Shown: positions 16,207 through 25,434 of the stretch, piece after piece
Layout of the letters: each line of letters opens with the position of its first letter
Numbering within the stretch: the stretch's first letter is position 1
From: CAZDIO01 sp964505555
GTDB taxonomy: Bacteria > Bdellovibrionota_C > UBA2361 > SZUA-149 > CAZDIO01
Direction of reading: 5' to 3'
DNA length: 64,000 nt
Assembly (NCBI GenBank): GCA_964505555.1
Contig: CAZDIO010000067.1
Coordinates: 56,367-120,366 of the forward strand
Position numbers and translations under genes: made by a program
Notes under the pieces: model-generated
Seen by the model: the letters and a program-made list of their open reading frames with translations, nothing else
Database searches by the model: none
What the model was told of the DNA's origin: nothing

Positions 16207-17883
16207 CTATATTAATCCCGGGTCTGAGTATTCCCCAAAGACCTTTCGATACATCTCTGAAACCTCACCGAGTGTAACTCCTTTATCAACGGCGTCAATA
16301 AGCACGGGCATAACATTTTCACCCTGCCGACACGCATCTTCAAGTTTTCGAAGTTCCTCTTGTACCGCATTTTGATTTCGCCCTTTCTTAAACTCTGTAA
16401 GCCGTCGAATTAACTTCTCTTCAATCTCTGGGTCGATTTTTAAAATCGGAATAGAGACCTTCTCCACCGGATCCACGTAACGGTTTACCCCAACAATTAC
16501 CTCTTCATCTTTTTCAAGTCGGGTCTGATACGCATAGGAAGCTTCAGAGATCTCCTTCTGAACAAACCCCTGATCAATGGCAACAAGCATCCCCCCCATC
16601 GCATCAAGTCGGGAGATGTAATCATTGGCAAGCTCCTCCATACGATCGGTTAATGATTCTACAAAATAGGACCCAGCAAGGGGGTCAATCGTATTTGCAA
16701 CGCCGGTCTCCTCAGCGATAATTTGCTGTGTTCGAAGCGCAACCTTCACGGCTTCTTCTGAAGGAAGGGCTAAAGTCTCATCCATGGAGTTTGTATGGAG
16801 CGATTGAGTTCCCCCAAGGACCGCCGCGAGTGCTTGAAGTGCTACTCGTGCAACGTTATTTACCGGTTGTTGTGCCGTAAGAGAGACCCCAGCAGTTTGA
16901 GCATGCGTTCGAAGCATTAGTGACCGTGGGTTTTTTGCTTTGAACCGGTTTTTCATGATTCCCGCCCACATTCTTCTTGCTGCACGAAATTTTGCAATCT
17001 CTTCAAAGAAATCATTGTGAACATCAAAGAAAAATGAAAGTCGTGGTGCAAAACTATCTACCTCAAGCCCTCTTCTCAGGCACTCCTCTACGTAGGTAAT
17101 CCCATCATAGATCGTAAACGCAAGTTCTTGGGCCGCAGTCGCACCAGCTTCTCGAATATGATACCCAGAGATACTCACCGGATGAAAACGGGTTGCATGC
17201 TTTGCACAAAACTCAATCACATCACAAACCAGTCGCACGCCTGGTTCTGGAGGACAGATCCACTCTTTTTGTGCGATGTATTCCTTTAAAATATCGTTTT
17301 GAATCGTCCCCCCCATCTGATCCCAGGAGACACCACGTCGTCTCCCAAGTGCAAAATACATCGCAAGAACCGGAGTTGCAGAACAGTTAATCGTCATTGA
17401 GGTAGTAACTGCCCCAAGATCAATTCCTGAAAACAGTTCATTCATGTCTTCAATCGTAGAGACATTTACCCCTTCCCGTCCAACCTCACCTAAGGACTTT
17501 GGGTGATCGGGGTCGTAGCCCATCAGGGTTGGCATATCAAACGCGGTAGAGAGTCCATCAATTCCTTGCTGAAGTAGATAATGAAAGCGTTTGTTTGTAT
17601 CTTCCGGAGTTCCAAATCCTGCAAATTGTCGCATCGTCCAGAGACGACCCCGATACATCGAAGGTTGAACTCCCCGGGTGTAGGGAAACTCTCCGGGGTA
17701 ACCTAACTTCTCACTTTCAGACCAGCCGTTAAGTTCTTCTCCGGTATAGAGTGGCTCAATTTGAACATCACTAATCGTTGCAAATCGTCCTTTTCGCTCC
17801 TTTTGTGAGCGATATTTCGTCTTCTCCCAAGCATCCTTTGTGGCTGCTTTTGTCTCCTCAAGATGTTTTTTTTGAACTGCCAT
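16207..17883 (-). CDS. Methylmalonyl-CoA mutase, catalytic (large) subunit
   Basis: A 558-residue TIM-barrel catalytic chain without its own B12 domain. Diagnostic segments are [20 protein letters not shown] (substrate and radical-handling tyrosine region), [31 protein letters not shown] and [17 protein letters not shown]. The closest type is the split MCM-alpha chain (TIGR00641). Related split mutases such as isobutyryl- or ethylmalonyl-CoA mutase cannot be fully excluded. It is the fourth gene in a minus-strand run beginning with the HIT protein. Confidence 0.93.
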   Translation of the reverse strand: MAVQKKHLEETKAATKDAWEKTKYRSQKERKGRFATISDVQIEPLYTGEELNGWSESEKLGYPGEFPYTRGVQPSMYRGRLWTMRQFAGFGTPEDTNKRFHYLLQQGIDGLSTAFDMPTLMGYDPDHPKSLGEVGREGVNVSTIEDMNELFSGIDLGAVTTSMTINCSATPVLAMYFALGRRRGVSWDQMGGTIQNDILKEYIAQKEWICPPEPGVRLVCDVIEFCAKHATRFHPVSISGYHIREAGATAAQELAFTIYDGITYVEECLRRGLEVDSFAPRLSFFFDVHNDFFEEIAKFRAARRMWAGIMKNRFKAKNPRSLMLRTHAQTAGVSLTAQQPVNNVARVALQALAAVLGGTQSLHTNSMDETLALPSEEAVKVALRTQQIIAEETGVANTIDPLAGSYFVESLTDRMEELANDYISRLDAMGGMLVAIDQGFVQKEISEASYAYQTRLEKDEEVIVGVNRYVDPVEKVSIPILKIDPEIEEKLIRRLTEFKKGRNQNAVQEELRKLEDACRQGENVMPVLIDAVDKGVTLGEVSEMYRKVFGEYSDPGLI

Positions 17884-17895
17884 CAGAAATCATCC

Positions 17896-19050
17896 CTATT
17901 CTTTTAAAAGTGCACTCGCAATAACGAGCCGTTGAATCTCACTTGTTCCCTCATAGATTTCAGTGATTTTTGCGTCTCGCATATAGCGCTCAACGTTAAA
18001 ATCTTTTACATACCCGTAGCCACCATGAATTTGAACGCCCTTAAGGGTTGCATCCATTGCTGCTTCTGAAGCAAAAAGTTTTGCTTGAGCGGCATGCTTC
18101 GTAAAGGGAAGTTTTCTATCTTTTCGTTTACATCCATGAAGGGTAAGAAGTCTCGCAGCATCAATTTCGTTAGCCATATCCGAAAGATAGTTCTGAATGG
18201 TCTGGTGCTCAGAGATCGGCTTTCCAAAAGTTTCTCGCTCTTTCGAGTATTGAAGAGAGTCTTCAAGTGCCGCACGAGCAATTCCTACCGCTTGAGCCGC
18301 AATTCCAAGCCGTCCTCCATCAAGGGTTTTCATCGCAATTTTAAACCCCTCACCCTCTTTTCCAAGAAGTTGCGAAGAAGAAAGTAACGCGTCTTCAAAA
18401 ATAATACTTGAAGTTGGGGAACCACAAATCCCTAGCTTCTCTTCTTTCTTTCCGGTGCTTACCCCTTTTGTTTTCTTTAGATCGACAATAAACGCATTAA
18501 TCCCTTTATGGAGAAGCTCTGGGTTTCCCATCGTAAAGACAACACCAACTTCTGCCTCAGGACCGTTGGTAATCCAGTTTTTTACCCCATTAACAACCCA
18601 ACCATCACCGCTCTTTTTTGAAAGACAGGTCTGTCTCCCCGCATCACTTCCCGTTCCAGGTTCACTCAGCGCAAAGCACCCAAGCCATTCCCCAGAGGCA
18701 AGCTTTGGTAGATACTTTTTTTTCTGCTCTTCAGTTCCAAAATCCAGGATCGGCGAGATACAAAGGGAGTTATGGGCACTGACGATGACACTTGTTGAGG
18801 CACAAACACTGGCTAATTCTTCAATAATTAACGCATACGACACCGCGTCTAGTTCCGCTCCTCCAAAGACTGCGGGAACGTTTATTCCTAAAAAACCCAG
18901 CGCTCCAAGCTCCGGAATTAATTCACGGGGGAAGTAATGCTCCGCATCAATTTTTCGAGCTAACGGTTTTACGGATTTTTTTGCAAAATCTCTCGCCATA
19001 TTTCTGGCAAGACGTTGCTCTTCACTTAACTCAAAATCAATATCATCCAT
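17896..19050 (-). CDS. Acyl-CoA dehydrogenase
   Basis: A 384-residue flavoprotein that oxidises an acyl-CoA to the 2-enoyl-CoA. It has the family motifs CFALSEPGTGSDAG (FAD contact), WITNGPEAE and the C-terminal YEGTSEIQRLVIA with the catalytic-type glutamate. Chain length looks like short- or branched-chain enzymes (butyryl-CoA type). The ATG at 19050 shares its A with the TGA of the upstream hydratase gene, so the two are translationally coupled. A GTG at 19053 is the alternative start. Confidence 0.93.
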   Translation of the reverse strand: MDDIDFELSEEQRLARNMARDFAKKSVKPLARKIDAEHYFPRELIPELGALGFLGINVPAVFGGAELDAVSYALIIEELASVCASTSVIVSAHNSLCISPILDFGTEEQKKKYLPKLASGEWLGCFALSEPGTGSDAGRQTCLSKKSGDGWVVNGVKNWITNGPEAEVGVVFTMGNPELLHKGINAFIVDLKKTKGVSTGKKEEKLGICGSPTSSIIFEDALLSSSQLLGKEGEGFKIAMKTLDGGRLGIAAQAVGIARAALEDSLQYSKERETFGKPISEHQTIQNYLSDMANEIDAARLLTLHGCKRKDRKLPFTKHAAQAKLFASEAAMDATLKGVQIHGGYGYVKDFNVERYMRDAKITEIYEGTSEIQRLVIASALLKE

Positions 19051-19847
19051 CACTTTCCTATAAACGTTGGTTTGCGCTTCTCAATAAACGCATTTAAGCC
19101 TTCCTGCGTATCCGCGGTTGAAAAAAGCTCTACAAAATCCTCAACCTCCCGGGTAAGTCCTGAAAGCTTTGCTTGCTCTATGGCTCGCTCAATAGAGCGC
19201 TTTCCAGAAGCGATCGCTTGCGGAGCTTTTAAAAGTAAGGTCTCACAGATCTTTTTTACAGACTCATCAAGAGCGCTGCTATTTACATACCAATCAAATA
19301 AGCCAAGTTTGTTTGCTTCTTCCCCAGAGATCGTCTCTCCCGTAAGAATAAGACGCTTTGCAGCACCGATCCCGACTCGATGAAGAAGTCGTTGTGTCCC
19401 GCCAAATCCCGGAATGAGCCCGAGGTTTACCTCTGCTTGCCCGACTTTGGTTTTCTCCGTGCCAATTATGAAATCACACGCTAACGCAAGCTCAAGCCCT
19501 CCTCCGATGGCAAAACCATGAACCACCGCAATGACCGGGAGAGGAAGAAGTTCTATCTGCCTCATTACTCGTTGGCCTAAGGAGATAAATTTCGTTAGCT
19601 CTCTTTGCGAGGCTGATTTCATCAGTTTGATATCAGCACCCGCAACAAACGCTTTCTCTCCCTCACCGCGAATTGTTACTACTCGACATCGTTGATAGGG
19701 GGCATCTCCTTCACACTCTTCGTGGAGATCTGAGAGAATATCACTCAACTCTCCCAGTACATCAGCATCAAGCGCATTTAAACTTGCTTCTCGCCGAATA
19801 CAGATCTCAGCTATTCCTTGACGATACTCAACGGTAACAACAGGCAT
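19050..19847 (-). CDS. Enoyl-CoA hydratase/isomerase (crotonase)
   Basis: 265 residues of crotonase fold. The oxyanion-hole segments are AFVAGADIKLM and HGFAIGGGLELALACDF, and the two catalytic-glutamate regions are GGLELA and AEVNLGLIPGFGGTQRL. It hydrates the enoyl-CoA made by the adjacent dehydrogenase. With the mutase genes it suggests branched-chain amino acid or odd-chain acid breakdown through propionyl-CoA (inference). Confidence 0.93.
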   Translation of the reverse strand: MPVVTVEYRQGIAEICIRREASLNALDADVLGELSDILSDLHEECEGDAPYQRCRVVTIRGEGEKAFVAGADIKLMKSASQRELTKFISLGQRVMRQIELLPLPVIAVVHGFAIGGGLELALACDFIIGTEKTKVGQAEVNLGLIPGFGGTQRLLHRVGIGAAKRLILTGETISGEEANKLGLFDWYVNSSALDESVKKICETLLLKAPQAIASGKRSIERAIEQAKLSGLTREVEDFVELFSTADTQEGLNAFIEKRKPTFIGK

Positions 19848-19879
19848 CCTCTCTCCTTTTTATTGCTGTTTGTGTACTT

Positions 19880-20230
19880 TTATCCCGGAGGCCAGCGAAA
19901 CTCCCGTCCACCAAGAAGATGGAGGTGGAGTTGGAAGACACTTTGTCCCGCGGTCTCTCCGTTATTAATCACTAACCGATAACCGTTTTTTTTAAGTTCT
20001 AGTGTTTCAGCGATCTTTGCCGCAGTAAGGATCATATGTCCAAGAAGTTCTTTATCCTCACCTTCACTGTCTGAGAGCGTAGGAAGAGTTTTTTTGGGAA
20101 CGATCAGGATGTGAATCGGTGCTTGGGGGGCGATGTCCTTAAAGGCGATGAGCTGTTCATCTTCAAACACAATATCTGCTGGAATTTCGTGTTTAATTAT
20201 TTTATGAAAAATTGTCTCTTTTTCTCTCAC
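19880..20230 (-). CDS. HIT-family (HINT-type) nucleotide hydrolase
   Basis: 116 residues aligning end to end with HINT purine nucleoside phosphoramidases: IFHKIIKHEIPADIVFEDE at the start, HILIVPKK in the middle and the C-terminal GGREFRWPPG. The histidine triad reads Q100-L-H102-L-H104-L-L: the first histidine is glutamine, while the nucleophile position (His102) is kept. It is the first gene of the acyl-CoA operon, 32 bases upstream of the hydratase. Confidence 0.92.
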   Translation of the reverse strand: MREKETIFHKIIKHEIPADIVFEDEQLIAFKDIAPQAPIHILIVPKKTLPTLSDSEGEDKELLGHMILTAAKIAETLELKKNGYRLVINNGETAGQSVFQLHLHLLGGREFRWPPG

Positions 20231-20388
20231 AATTTACGCTCGATTAAGATAAGTATGATAACCAAACAAGAGATTGTGTATCTATATACGAGTGTCCTGA
20301 CAAGTAAATGCTAAGAACTACAATAACTTAATGGAGTTTTAGTTTATTAACATTTTCAGCCGCTTATCTAGCCAGAGCGTTTTTGCAG

Positions 20389-20781
20389 ATGGAGACAAAA
20401 GGAAAGGTATTAATAGTCGATGACGACCCCGTGGTTCGGCACATTTTATCAACAGTTATAAAAAACGGAAACTACGAACCGATCTGTGCAGAACGGGGTG
20501 AAGAGTGTCTTTCGCTCCTTCGAGAATGGAAAGAAGCACAGACGTTACCGATCGCGGTGTTTTTAGATTTTTTCTTAGATGATATGTCGGGAGAAGATGT
20601 CCTTAAAATAATCCGATCGGAATTCCAAGGTGAAAATCTTCCGGTGATAATAATCTCAGCAAAGTCCCGAGATGAGATGTTAACTGATTCCTCTGTGACA
20701 CCCGATTACTATTTGGAGAAACCTTTTAAGAGTGAGGTAGTTCTTTCGCTTCTTCAGTCGGCACACAAGGCGAAATTGTAA
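20389..20781 (+). CDS. Stand-alone response regulator receiver
   Basis: A 130-residue CheY-like receiver without an output domain. Acidic pocket residues are Asp11-Asp13 (VDDDP), the phospho-acceptor is Asp60 in FLDFFLDDMSG, and the conserved lysine is Lys111 in LEKPF. I chose the ATG at 20389 over an in-frame TTG at 20383; neither has a strong ribosome-binding site. No histidine kinase is adjacent. Confidence 0.87.
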   Translation: METKGKVLIVDDDPVVRHILSTVIKNGNYEPICAERGEECLSLLREWKEAQTLPIAVFLDFFLDDMSGEDVLKIIRSEFQGENLPVIIISAKSRDEMLTDSSVTPDYYLEKPFKSEVVLSLLQSAHKAKL

Positions 20782-20797
20782 TCTCCTTTTCCTTTCA

Positions 20798-20998
20798 AAC
20801 TTCTACTTAGTCTTAGACTTTTACTTAAACTTGAACTTCTACTAAACTTAGCCTTGCTCTTGCTCTTGCACTATCCATTTAAATCTAATTTAACTCCTTT
20901 GAAAACACACCCTGTGAATTTTTAGAGCAAGCGCAAGAGCAAGGCGAAGTTTAGTAGAAGCTTAAGTTTAAGTAAAAATTAAAGGCGAAGCAGAAGTT
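20798..20998. repeat. Long hexamer-built palindrome, copy 2 (GC-rich ends at centre)
   Basis: The left arm is made of ACTTCT/ACTTAG/ACTTAA units leading to GCCTTGCTCTTGCTCTTGCA. The right arm starts TTTAGAGCAAGCGCAAGAGC and runs back through TTAAGTTTAAGT to AGAAGTT. The unit sequence matches copy 1, but the GCAAGA-rich end faces the centre, not the outside. It sits between convergent genes. Confidence 0.88.
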
Positions 20999-21027
20999 AT
21001 TCGGTGACTTGAGTTATCTAAGAAAAA

Positions 21028-21819
21028 CTAATAATGCTTCAAAATCCGCTCAATAGACACTGCCTGTTTAGTCGTCTCATCAAGTTTTAAAAGACAACCA
21101 TTTACCGTCTCGCTCCCCTTTGCAACTTCCAGTCGGTACGGTCGGGCGGTGAGAAAGCGTTTAATAATCTTTTCTGTTTGAAATCCTAATATACTTTGTG
21201 TCGCTCCACACATCCCCACATCGGTAATATACGCCGTTCCTTTGGGAAGTATTGTCTCATCGGCCGTCTGCACATGGGTGTGCGTTCCTAACGCAGCGGA
21301 AGCACGACCATCAACAAAATAACCAAATGCCCGCTTTTCACTCGTAGTCTCACAATGAAAATCCACAATCGTCAGTGAAGCGCTTTTAGCCTCCTCCGAT
21401 TCCATTAAACGATCAAAGCACTGAAAAGGACAATCTACATGCTGCGGCATAAACACACGACCAATGAGATTGATTATAAAAATCTTCACCCCCGACGCAG
21501 TAGTCCACACCAAGCTCCCTACTCCAGGAGTCCCTGGAGGAAAATTTTCCGGGCGAAGGAGTCGATGACGATTTTTCTCCAGATACGGCTCGATATTGTT
21601 TTTCTGCCAGATATGATTTCCACTAGTAATGATATCTACCCCTGCTTCAAACATCTCCTCAGCATTTTCTGGTTCAATGCCTAATCCTCCACTCGAGTTC
21701 TCACCATTGGCGATAACAATATCGGGCAAAAGTGTTGCACGTTCTTCTCGTAAATGACGCTTGCACGCATCTCGACCAGGATTACCAACAAGGTCTCCAT
21801 AGAAAAGAACTGTGATCAT
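21028..21819 (-). CDS. ymdB: YmdB-type metallophosphoesterase (2',3'-cyclic phosphodiesterase family)
   Basis: 263 residues of the TIGR00282 family. Metal-binding motifs are FYGDLVGNPGRD, NGENSSGGLG, TSGNHIWQ, DFHCETTSEKRAFGYF and ALGTHTHVQTAD. Characterised members hydrolyse cyclic nucleotides and affect biofilm and sporulation decisions. It is encoded directly downstream of rny with a 24-base gap, the conserved rny-ymdB pairing seen in many phyla. Confidence 0.93.
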   Translation of the reverse strand: MITVLFYGDLVGNPGRDACKRHLREERATLLPDIVIANGENSSGGLGIEPENAEEMFEAGVDIITSGNHIWQKNNIEPYLEKNRHRLLRPENFPPGTPGVGSLVWTTASGVKIFIINLIGRVFMPQHVDCPFQCFDRLMESEEAKSASLTIVDFHCETTSEKRAFGYFVDGRASAALGTHTHVQTADETILPKGTAYITDVGMCGATQSILGFQTEKIIKRFLTARPYRLEVAKGSETVNGCLLKLDETTKQAVSIERILKHY

Positions 21820-21843
21820 TAGCTAAAACACTCTCCCGCTCGG

Positions 21844-23235
21844 TTAACTTGCATACTCCGTTGCCGAAGTTTCTCGCACACACGATACCTTAATACTTCC
21901 TGGATACGATTGATTCTTTTCGATTATCTGAGCGATCTCCCTTGCAAGAACAGGCAGCATTTCATCGCTCACTTTCTCACTCGATACTAATACCCGAAGC
22001 TCCCTTCCTGCCTGTAGAGCAAACGCTTGAGACACTCCGGGGAGAGAGCATGCAAGCTCTTCAAGATCTCTTAGCCGATTAATATGTTGCTCAATACCTT
22101 CTCGATTTACTCCTGGTCGTTGATGGGCAAGTGCGTTTGCGGCTTGAATGATGAGCGAAACAAAGTCCTTTGCCTCTCCATGATGCGAAGCAACTGCGAC
22201 CGAGACACGTTCCTCCTCTCCAAAACGAGAAATAAGTTGAGCCCCAAGTTGTGCATGATTCCCACCTATTTCACCATCAGCTATCTTCCCTATATCGTGA
22301 AGAAGCCCTGCTCGAACGGCGAGCTCTTGGTCAAGTCCAAGCTCTGCAGCCATAATTCCTGCTATTTGCGCTACCTCAAAAAGGTGATCAAGGAGATTCT
22401 CTGTCCCTGTTTCATAAAAACTTGATCGCCCGAGAAGGAGTAAGAGCTCGGGGTGAAGATTGGAAACACCGAGTCGGGTAACAACTTCTTGTGCCGCCTC
22501 TTTTGCTTTTTCGCCGACCTTAACTTCCGCTTTCTCGAGCGCCTCTTCAATCGTATGGAGGTTGATCTGCCCCCCCGAGACCAATTGCTGGAGAGCAGTG
22601 GTGGCGATTGCTCTTCGTTGTGGTTGATATGAAGAGACAAGCACAAGATGAGGAGTTTCATCAATGATGAGCTCAACCCCACTGATTTTTTCAAAGTGTC
22701 TGATATTTCTCCCCTCTCTTCCAATGATTCGACCCTTCATCTCATCATTTTCCAAGTGCACAACAGAGATATGGTGGGTTGCACTCGAGCGGGTAGTAAG
22801 ACGTTGGAGTGCCGTTGTAATGATTCGCTTTCCTAACGTATCAGCCTCAGAGCGAAACTCAGACTCAATTTTTATAAGCTGTTTTGCTGAAACCTCTCTT
22901 GCCTCTGTAAAAAGGAGCTTTGAAAGAGCTTCTTTTGCTACCTCAACACTAAGCCCAGAAACACCTTCTAATTGCGTTATTAAAAGACGCTCTTTCTCTG
23001 ATATCTCTTTAAATTTCTCCTGATACATAGCGTCAAAACGTTTTTTTTCTCCCTCAATAAAGCGGCGCCCTTCTTCTTCAGCCTTTTCAAGAATAAATTT
23101 CCGCCTCTCTTCAAGTTGAATTTCTCGTTCATGAAACATCCTTCGGTACGTGCGCAGCGCCCATGACCAACCAAAAACAATCGAGGCAAGGACGAGCCCA
23201 AGCACATAAAAAGCATCGGGATAGAATTTGCTCAT
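21844..23235 (-). CDS. rny: Ribonuclease Y
   Basis: A membrane-anchored endoribonuclease that starts mRNA decay. Order of parts: N-terminal transmembrane segment (FYVLGLVLASIVFGWSWAL), charged coiled coil (about residues 30-120), KH domain with GRIIGREGRNIRHFE, and an HD domain with LLHDIGKI and SHHGEAKDF. At 463 residues it is shorter than the usual 510-520, mainly in the coiled coil. Confidence 0.95.
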   Translation of the reverse strand: MSKFYPDAFYVLGLVLASIVFGWSWALRTYRRMFHEREIQLEERRKFILEKAEEEGRRFIEGEKKRFDAMYQEKFKEISEKERLLITQLEGVSGLSVEVAKEALSKLLFTEAREVSAKQLIKIESEFRSEADTLGKRIITTALQRLTTRSSATHHISVVHLENDEMKGRIIGREGRNIRHFEKISGVELIIDETPHLVLVSSYQPQRRAIATTALQQLVSGGQINLHTIEEALEKAEVKVGEKAKEAAQEVVTRLGVSNLHPELLLLLGRSSFYETGTENLLDHLFEVAQIAGIMAAELGLDQELAVRAGLLHDIGKIADGEIGGNHAQLGAQLISRFGEEERVSVAVASHHGEAKDFVSLIIQAANALAHQRPGVNREGIEQHINRLRDLEELACSLPGVSQAFALQAGRELRVLVSSEKVSDEMLPVLAREIAQIIEKNQSYPGSIKVSCVRETSATEYAS

Positions 23236-23467
23236 TGTTTGTATGTTTTATTATTTTTCCTAAAATACGGGAAACCCTGCGTAAGCAAACACCTAATATT
23301 TAGCCGTTTCTTGTCCATTTTCACATTATCATTGCTTAGAGCATAAATTGCTGTAACGATTACGTTATAAGTACATCTTAACAAACGAAAGAAAAAGATC
23401 TCTGTAACACGAATACTTCTACGACGAGGTTCTTTTTAAAAAAAGGTAATTTTCGGGAAAGAAAGCT

Positions 23468-25420
23468 ATGGCGCAAAGCAATCACACTCCAGGAAACGAC
23501 GATTTTCAGAAGATCATTGAAAAAGACCGTGAAAAGAGAACTAAAAGTCGGTGGTCAGGCACCGCCCTTGAGTACCTCGAGCTCGTAAGAAAAGATCCCA
23601 CATTTACCAAACTGGCCCATGCTCGAATCTACGAGATGATGATTGAGCCGGGCATTCAAGACCTAAACGTCGAAGATGATGCAAGATTGCAACGAATTTT
23701 TAAGACTGACAAGGTGCGCATCTTTAATTTCTTTGCTGATGAGTTTTTCGGCATGGAAAAAACCGTTGCTGCTATTGTTCGCTACTTTCATTCAGCATCC
23801 CTAAAAGGCGAAGAGAGCAGACAGGTCCTCTACCTTGTTGGTCCTGTAGGGTCAGGAAAGAGCTCTCTTATTGAAAAGCTAAAATCGGAGATGGAGAAAT
23901 TAAAGCCGATCTACACGATCGAAGGCTGTCCGATGCATGAAGAACCGTGTCACCTCATCCCGCGCCATTTACGCCGGGAGTTTGAAAAGATGCTTGATAT
24001 CACCATCGAAGGAGATCTCTGTCCCGTGTGTCGATACCGACTGAAAAATGAATTTGGCGGTAAGTGGGAAGAGATGCCAGTTGTCACCGTTGAGTTTAGT
24101 CGAAGAAATCGTGTTGGTATTGGAGTTGTGCCTCCAGTAGATCCGAACAATCAAGATACCAGTGTGCTCATTGGAAGTGAAGATATCTCAAAGCTTGATG
24201 TTTACTCCGAAGGAGATCCGCGGGTTCTTGATCTCACCGGAGCGCTCAATGTGGGAAACCGTGGCGCAGTCGAGTTTATTGAAGTATTTAAAAACGAAAC
24301 TGAATATCTCCATGCGATGATTACCGCAACACAAGAGAAATCCATTCCTGCGCCAGGTCGACACGGAATGATTTATGTTGATGAGGTGATCGTCGCTCAC
24401 TCAAACGAAGCCGAATGGAAGAAATTTAAAGCCGATCATACCAATGAAGCAATTCTCGACAGAATTGTCGTAGTTAAAGTTCCATACAACTTACGACTTT
24501 CTGAAGAGGTGAAGATTTATCGAAAGATTATTAGAAACTCTAACTTCAAAGCAGACATTGCACCACATACGATTGAGATCGCTTCAATGTTTGCAATACT
24601 CACCCGACTAGAGCCAACCAATAAGTGCGACCTGCTTACCAAACTGAAGCTCTATAATGGTGAAGAAGTAATCGAGAAAGGAAAAACAAAAAGAATTGAC
24701 GTCAGTGAACTTCACGAAGAAGCAAAACGTGAAGGGATGGATGGTATTTCAACTCGATTTATCATGAAGGCATTAGATAACGCCCTTTCTGATAACATTG
24801 AAAACAACTGTATCCACCCACTCAACGTTCGCGAAGCGTTAATTACAATGGTTCGAGAGTCAGATATTGCTGAAGACCGTAAAAAACAATACTTTGAGTT
24901 TTTGCGTGATATTATTCACAAGGAATACCTTGAGGTTCTTGAGCGAGAAATTACCAAAGCCTTTGTTTACTCCTACCAAGAGCAAGCAGAGACGTTGTTT
25001 CAAAATTATCTCGATCATGCTGAAGCCTACGTCACTAAAACAAAGGTGAAAAATAAAGTCACCAACGAAGACCTTGAACCTGATGAGGAGTTTTTAAAAT
25101 CGATCGAGGAACAGATCGCTATCATTGGCACAGCGGCAGATGGATTTAGGCAAGAAGTCATCGCCTATCTCTGGTCAATTGGTCGACGTGGAGAGAAAAT
25201 TAGCTACGAAAGCTATGAACCTCTCAAAGAAGCTATTGAAAAGAAGTTGATGGCCAGTGTGCGCGATGTTTCACGCATAATTACCCGCGCTCGAACGAGA
25301 GACTCAGAGCAACAGAGGAAATACGACGCGATGGTTGAGCAGATGATTGCCAATGGCTATCCCCCATCGTGTGTGGATATTATCTTAAAGTATGCTGCAA
25401 ACCACCTCTGGAAAGACTAA
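23468..25420 (+). CDS. prkA: PrkA serine kinase/AAA+ stress protein
   Basis: PrkA (YeaG in E. coli) is an AAA+-like serine kinase induced by starvation and stress. The 650-residue protein has the P-loop GPVGSGKSS (125-133), a CPMHEEPCHLIP segment, DLCPVCRY and the downstream kinase region. GGGAAAG precedes the ATG. It leads a three-gene plus-strand operon with yeaH and spoVR. The 230-base upstream gap is AT-rich with no promoter I can call with confidence. Confidence 0.94.
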   Translation: MAQSNHTPGNDDFQKIIEKDREKRTKSRWSGTALEYLELVRKDPTFTKLAHARIYEMMIEPGIQDLNVEDDARLQRIFKTDKVRIFNFFADEFFGMEKTVAAIVRYFHSASLKGEESRQVLYLVGPVGSGKSSLIEKLKSEMEKLKPIYTIEGCPMHEEPCHLIPRHLRREFEKMLDITIEGDLCPVCRYRLKNEFGGKWEEMPVVTVEFSRRNRVGIGVVPPVDPNNQDTSVLIGSEDISKLDVYSEGDPRVLDLTGALNVGNRGAVEFIEVFKNETEYLHAMITATQEKSIPAPGRHGMIYVDEVIVAHSNEAEWKKFKADHTNEAILDRIVVVKVPYNLRLSEEVKIYRKIIRNSNFKADIAPHTIEIASMFAILTRLEPTNKCDLLTKLKLYNGEEVIEKGKTKRIDVSELHEEAKREGMDGISTRFIMKALDNALSDNIENNCIHPLNVREALITMVRESDIAEDRKKQYFEFLRDIIHKEYLEVLEREITKAFVYSYQEQAETLFQNYLDHAEAYVTKTKVKNKVTNEDLEPDEEFLKSIEEQIAIIGTAADGFRQEVIAYLWSIGRRGEKISYESYEPLKEAIEKKLMASVRDVSRIITRARTRDSEQQRKYDAMVEQMIANGYPPSCVDIILKYAANHLWKD

Positions 25421-25434
25421 TACGGTGGTAACAT

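Noticed and set aside
20798..20998. CRISPR array
   Set aside because: The repeats are six-base steps in two inverted arms with no constant-length spacers, and no cas genes are present.
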